A DNA stretch of 54,594 nt from Phaeoceros laevis (lineage: Eukaryota > Anthocerotophyta > Anthocerotopsida > Notothyladales). The notes under the pieces are model-generated. The model saw nothing but the letters and a program-made list of their open reading frames with translations, was not told the DNA's origin and searched no databases. The stretch is taken from positions 1 to 54,594 of the forward strand of contig JBNGIQ010008009.1 of the NCBI GenBank assembly GCA_049999765.1, in the 5' to 3' direction. This document shows positions 54,556-54,594 of the stretch, piece by piece (within the stretch, counting starts at the first letter, position 1; each line of letters starts with the position of its first letter). The translations under genes and the position numbers were made by a program.

Positions 54556-54594
54556 TCCGTTGTAGTCTAGACGGTTAGGATACTCGGCTCTCAC
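54556..54594 (+). tRNA. tRNA-Glu (CUC), cut by the window end
   Basis: TCCGTTGTAGTCTAG followed by GGTTAGGATACTCGG is the 5' half of plant nuclear tRNA-Glu. The acceptor strand is TCCGTTG, the D arm GTCTAGACGGTTAGGAT and the anticodon stem CTCGG. The loop CTCTCAC has anticodon CTC at 54590-54592. The window stops at the end of the anticodon loop. Seven bases upstream no 5' structure is needed, as Pol III uses internal boxes. Confidence 0.88.

Overview
This is nuclear DNA of a land plant. Genes have short GT-AG introns (about 75-200 bp), a plastid pyruvate dehydrogenase subunit carries a transit peptide, and there is a GT-1 trihelix factor and an LRR receptor kinase. Six large, essentially intronless PLS-class pentatricopeptide repeat (PPR) genes lie in 54.6 kb. 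That density points to a lineage with heavy organellar C-to-U RNA editing, such as a lycophyte, hornwort or moss; the sequence alone does not settle which. Three 100-bp N runs are assembly gaps. All splice models were built by eye from reading frame, GT-AG sites and remembered family alignments.

Layout. 1-463: remains of a PPR gene around a gap. 464-1849: no gene seen, several short duplications and an inverted repeat. 1850-4471: CTF8 (minus) and plastid PDH E1-beta (plus), head to head. 5475-12145: a long minus-strand gene for a disordered and coiled-coil protein built partly from repeated exons. 12339-17765: a PPR gene cut by a gap, then a complete PPR-DYW gene flanked by two relics of a DYW domain. 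19361-21396: a UMP-CMP kinase spliced in frame to a CaMKII-type association (hub) domain, the most striking gene here. 22100-23153: an unrecognised multi-pass membrane protein. 24030-27493: an LRR receptor-like kinase (minus). 28158-31778: a second PPR gene, paralogous to the one at 14102 but without its DYW domain. 32280-33480: an AT-rich GH17 beta-1,3-glucanase with three apparent frameshifts. 34005-36521: a PPR-DYW gene (minus) ending in Asp-Arg-His. 38049-46184: two giant related PPR genes with enlarged motifs and no DYW domain. 47561-50077: an FAD oxidoreductase with a C-terminal Rieske domain. 50349-50639: a small CX9C protein. 51081-52610: a GT-1 trihelix factor (minus) with a Pol III/SINE-like element in its first intron. 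52611-54555: largely AT-rich DNA without a convincing gene. 54556-54594: first half of a tRNA-Glu(CUC), cut by the window end.

How the genes relate. The PPR genes fall into three groups: 14102 and 28158; 12339, 38049 and 43350; and 34005. Within the first two groups, members share sequence throughout, so local duplication is likely. PPR-DYW proteins edit organellar transcripts. Members lacking DYW would need a deaminase from a partner protein. The other genes are ordinary single-copy functions (sister-chromatid cohesion, plastid acetyl-CoA supply, nucleotide metabolism, light-responsive transcription) interspersed among the PPR copies.
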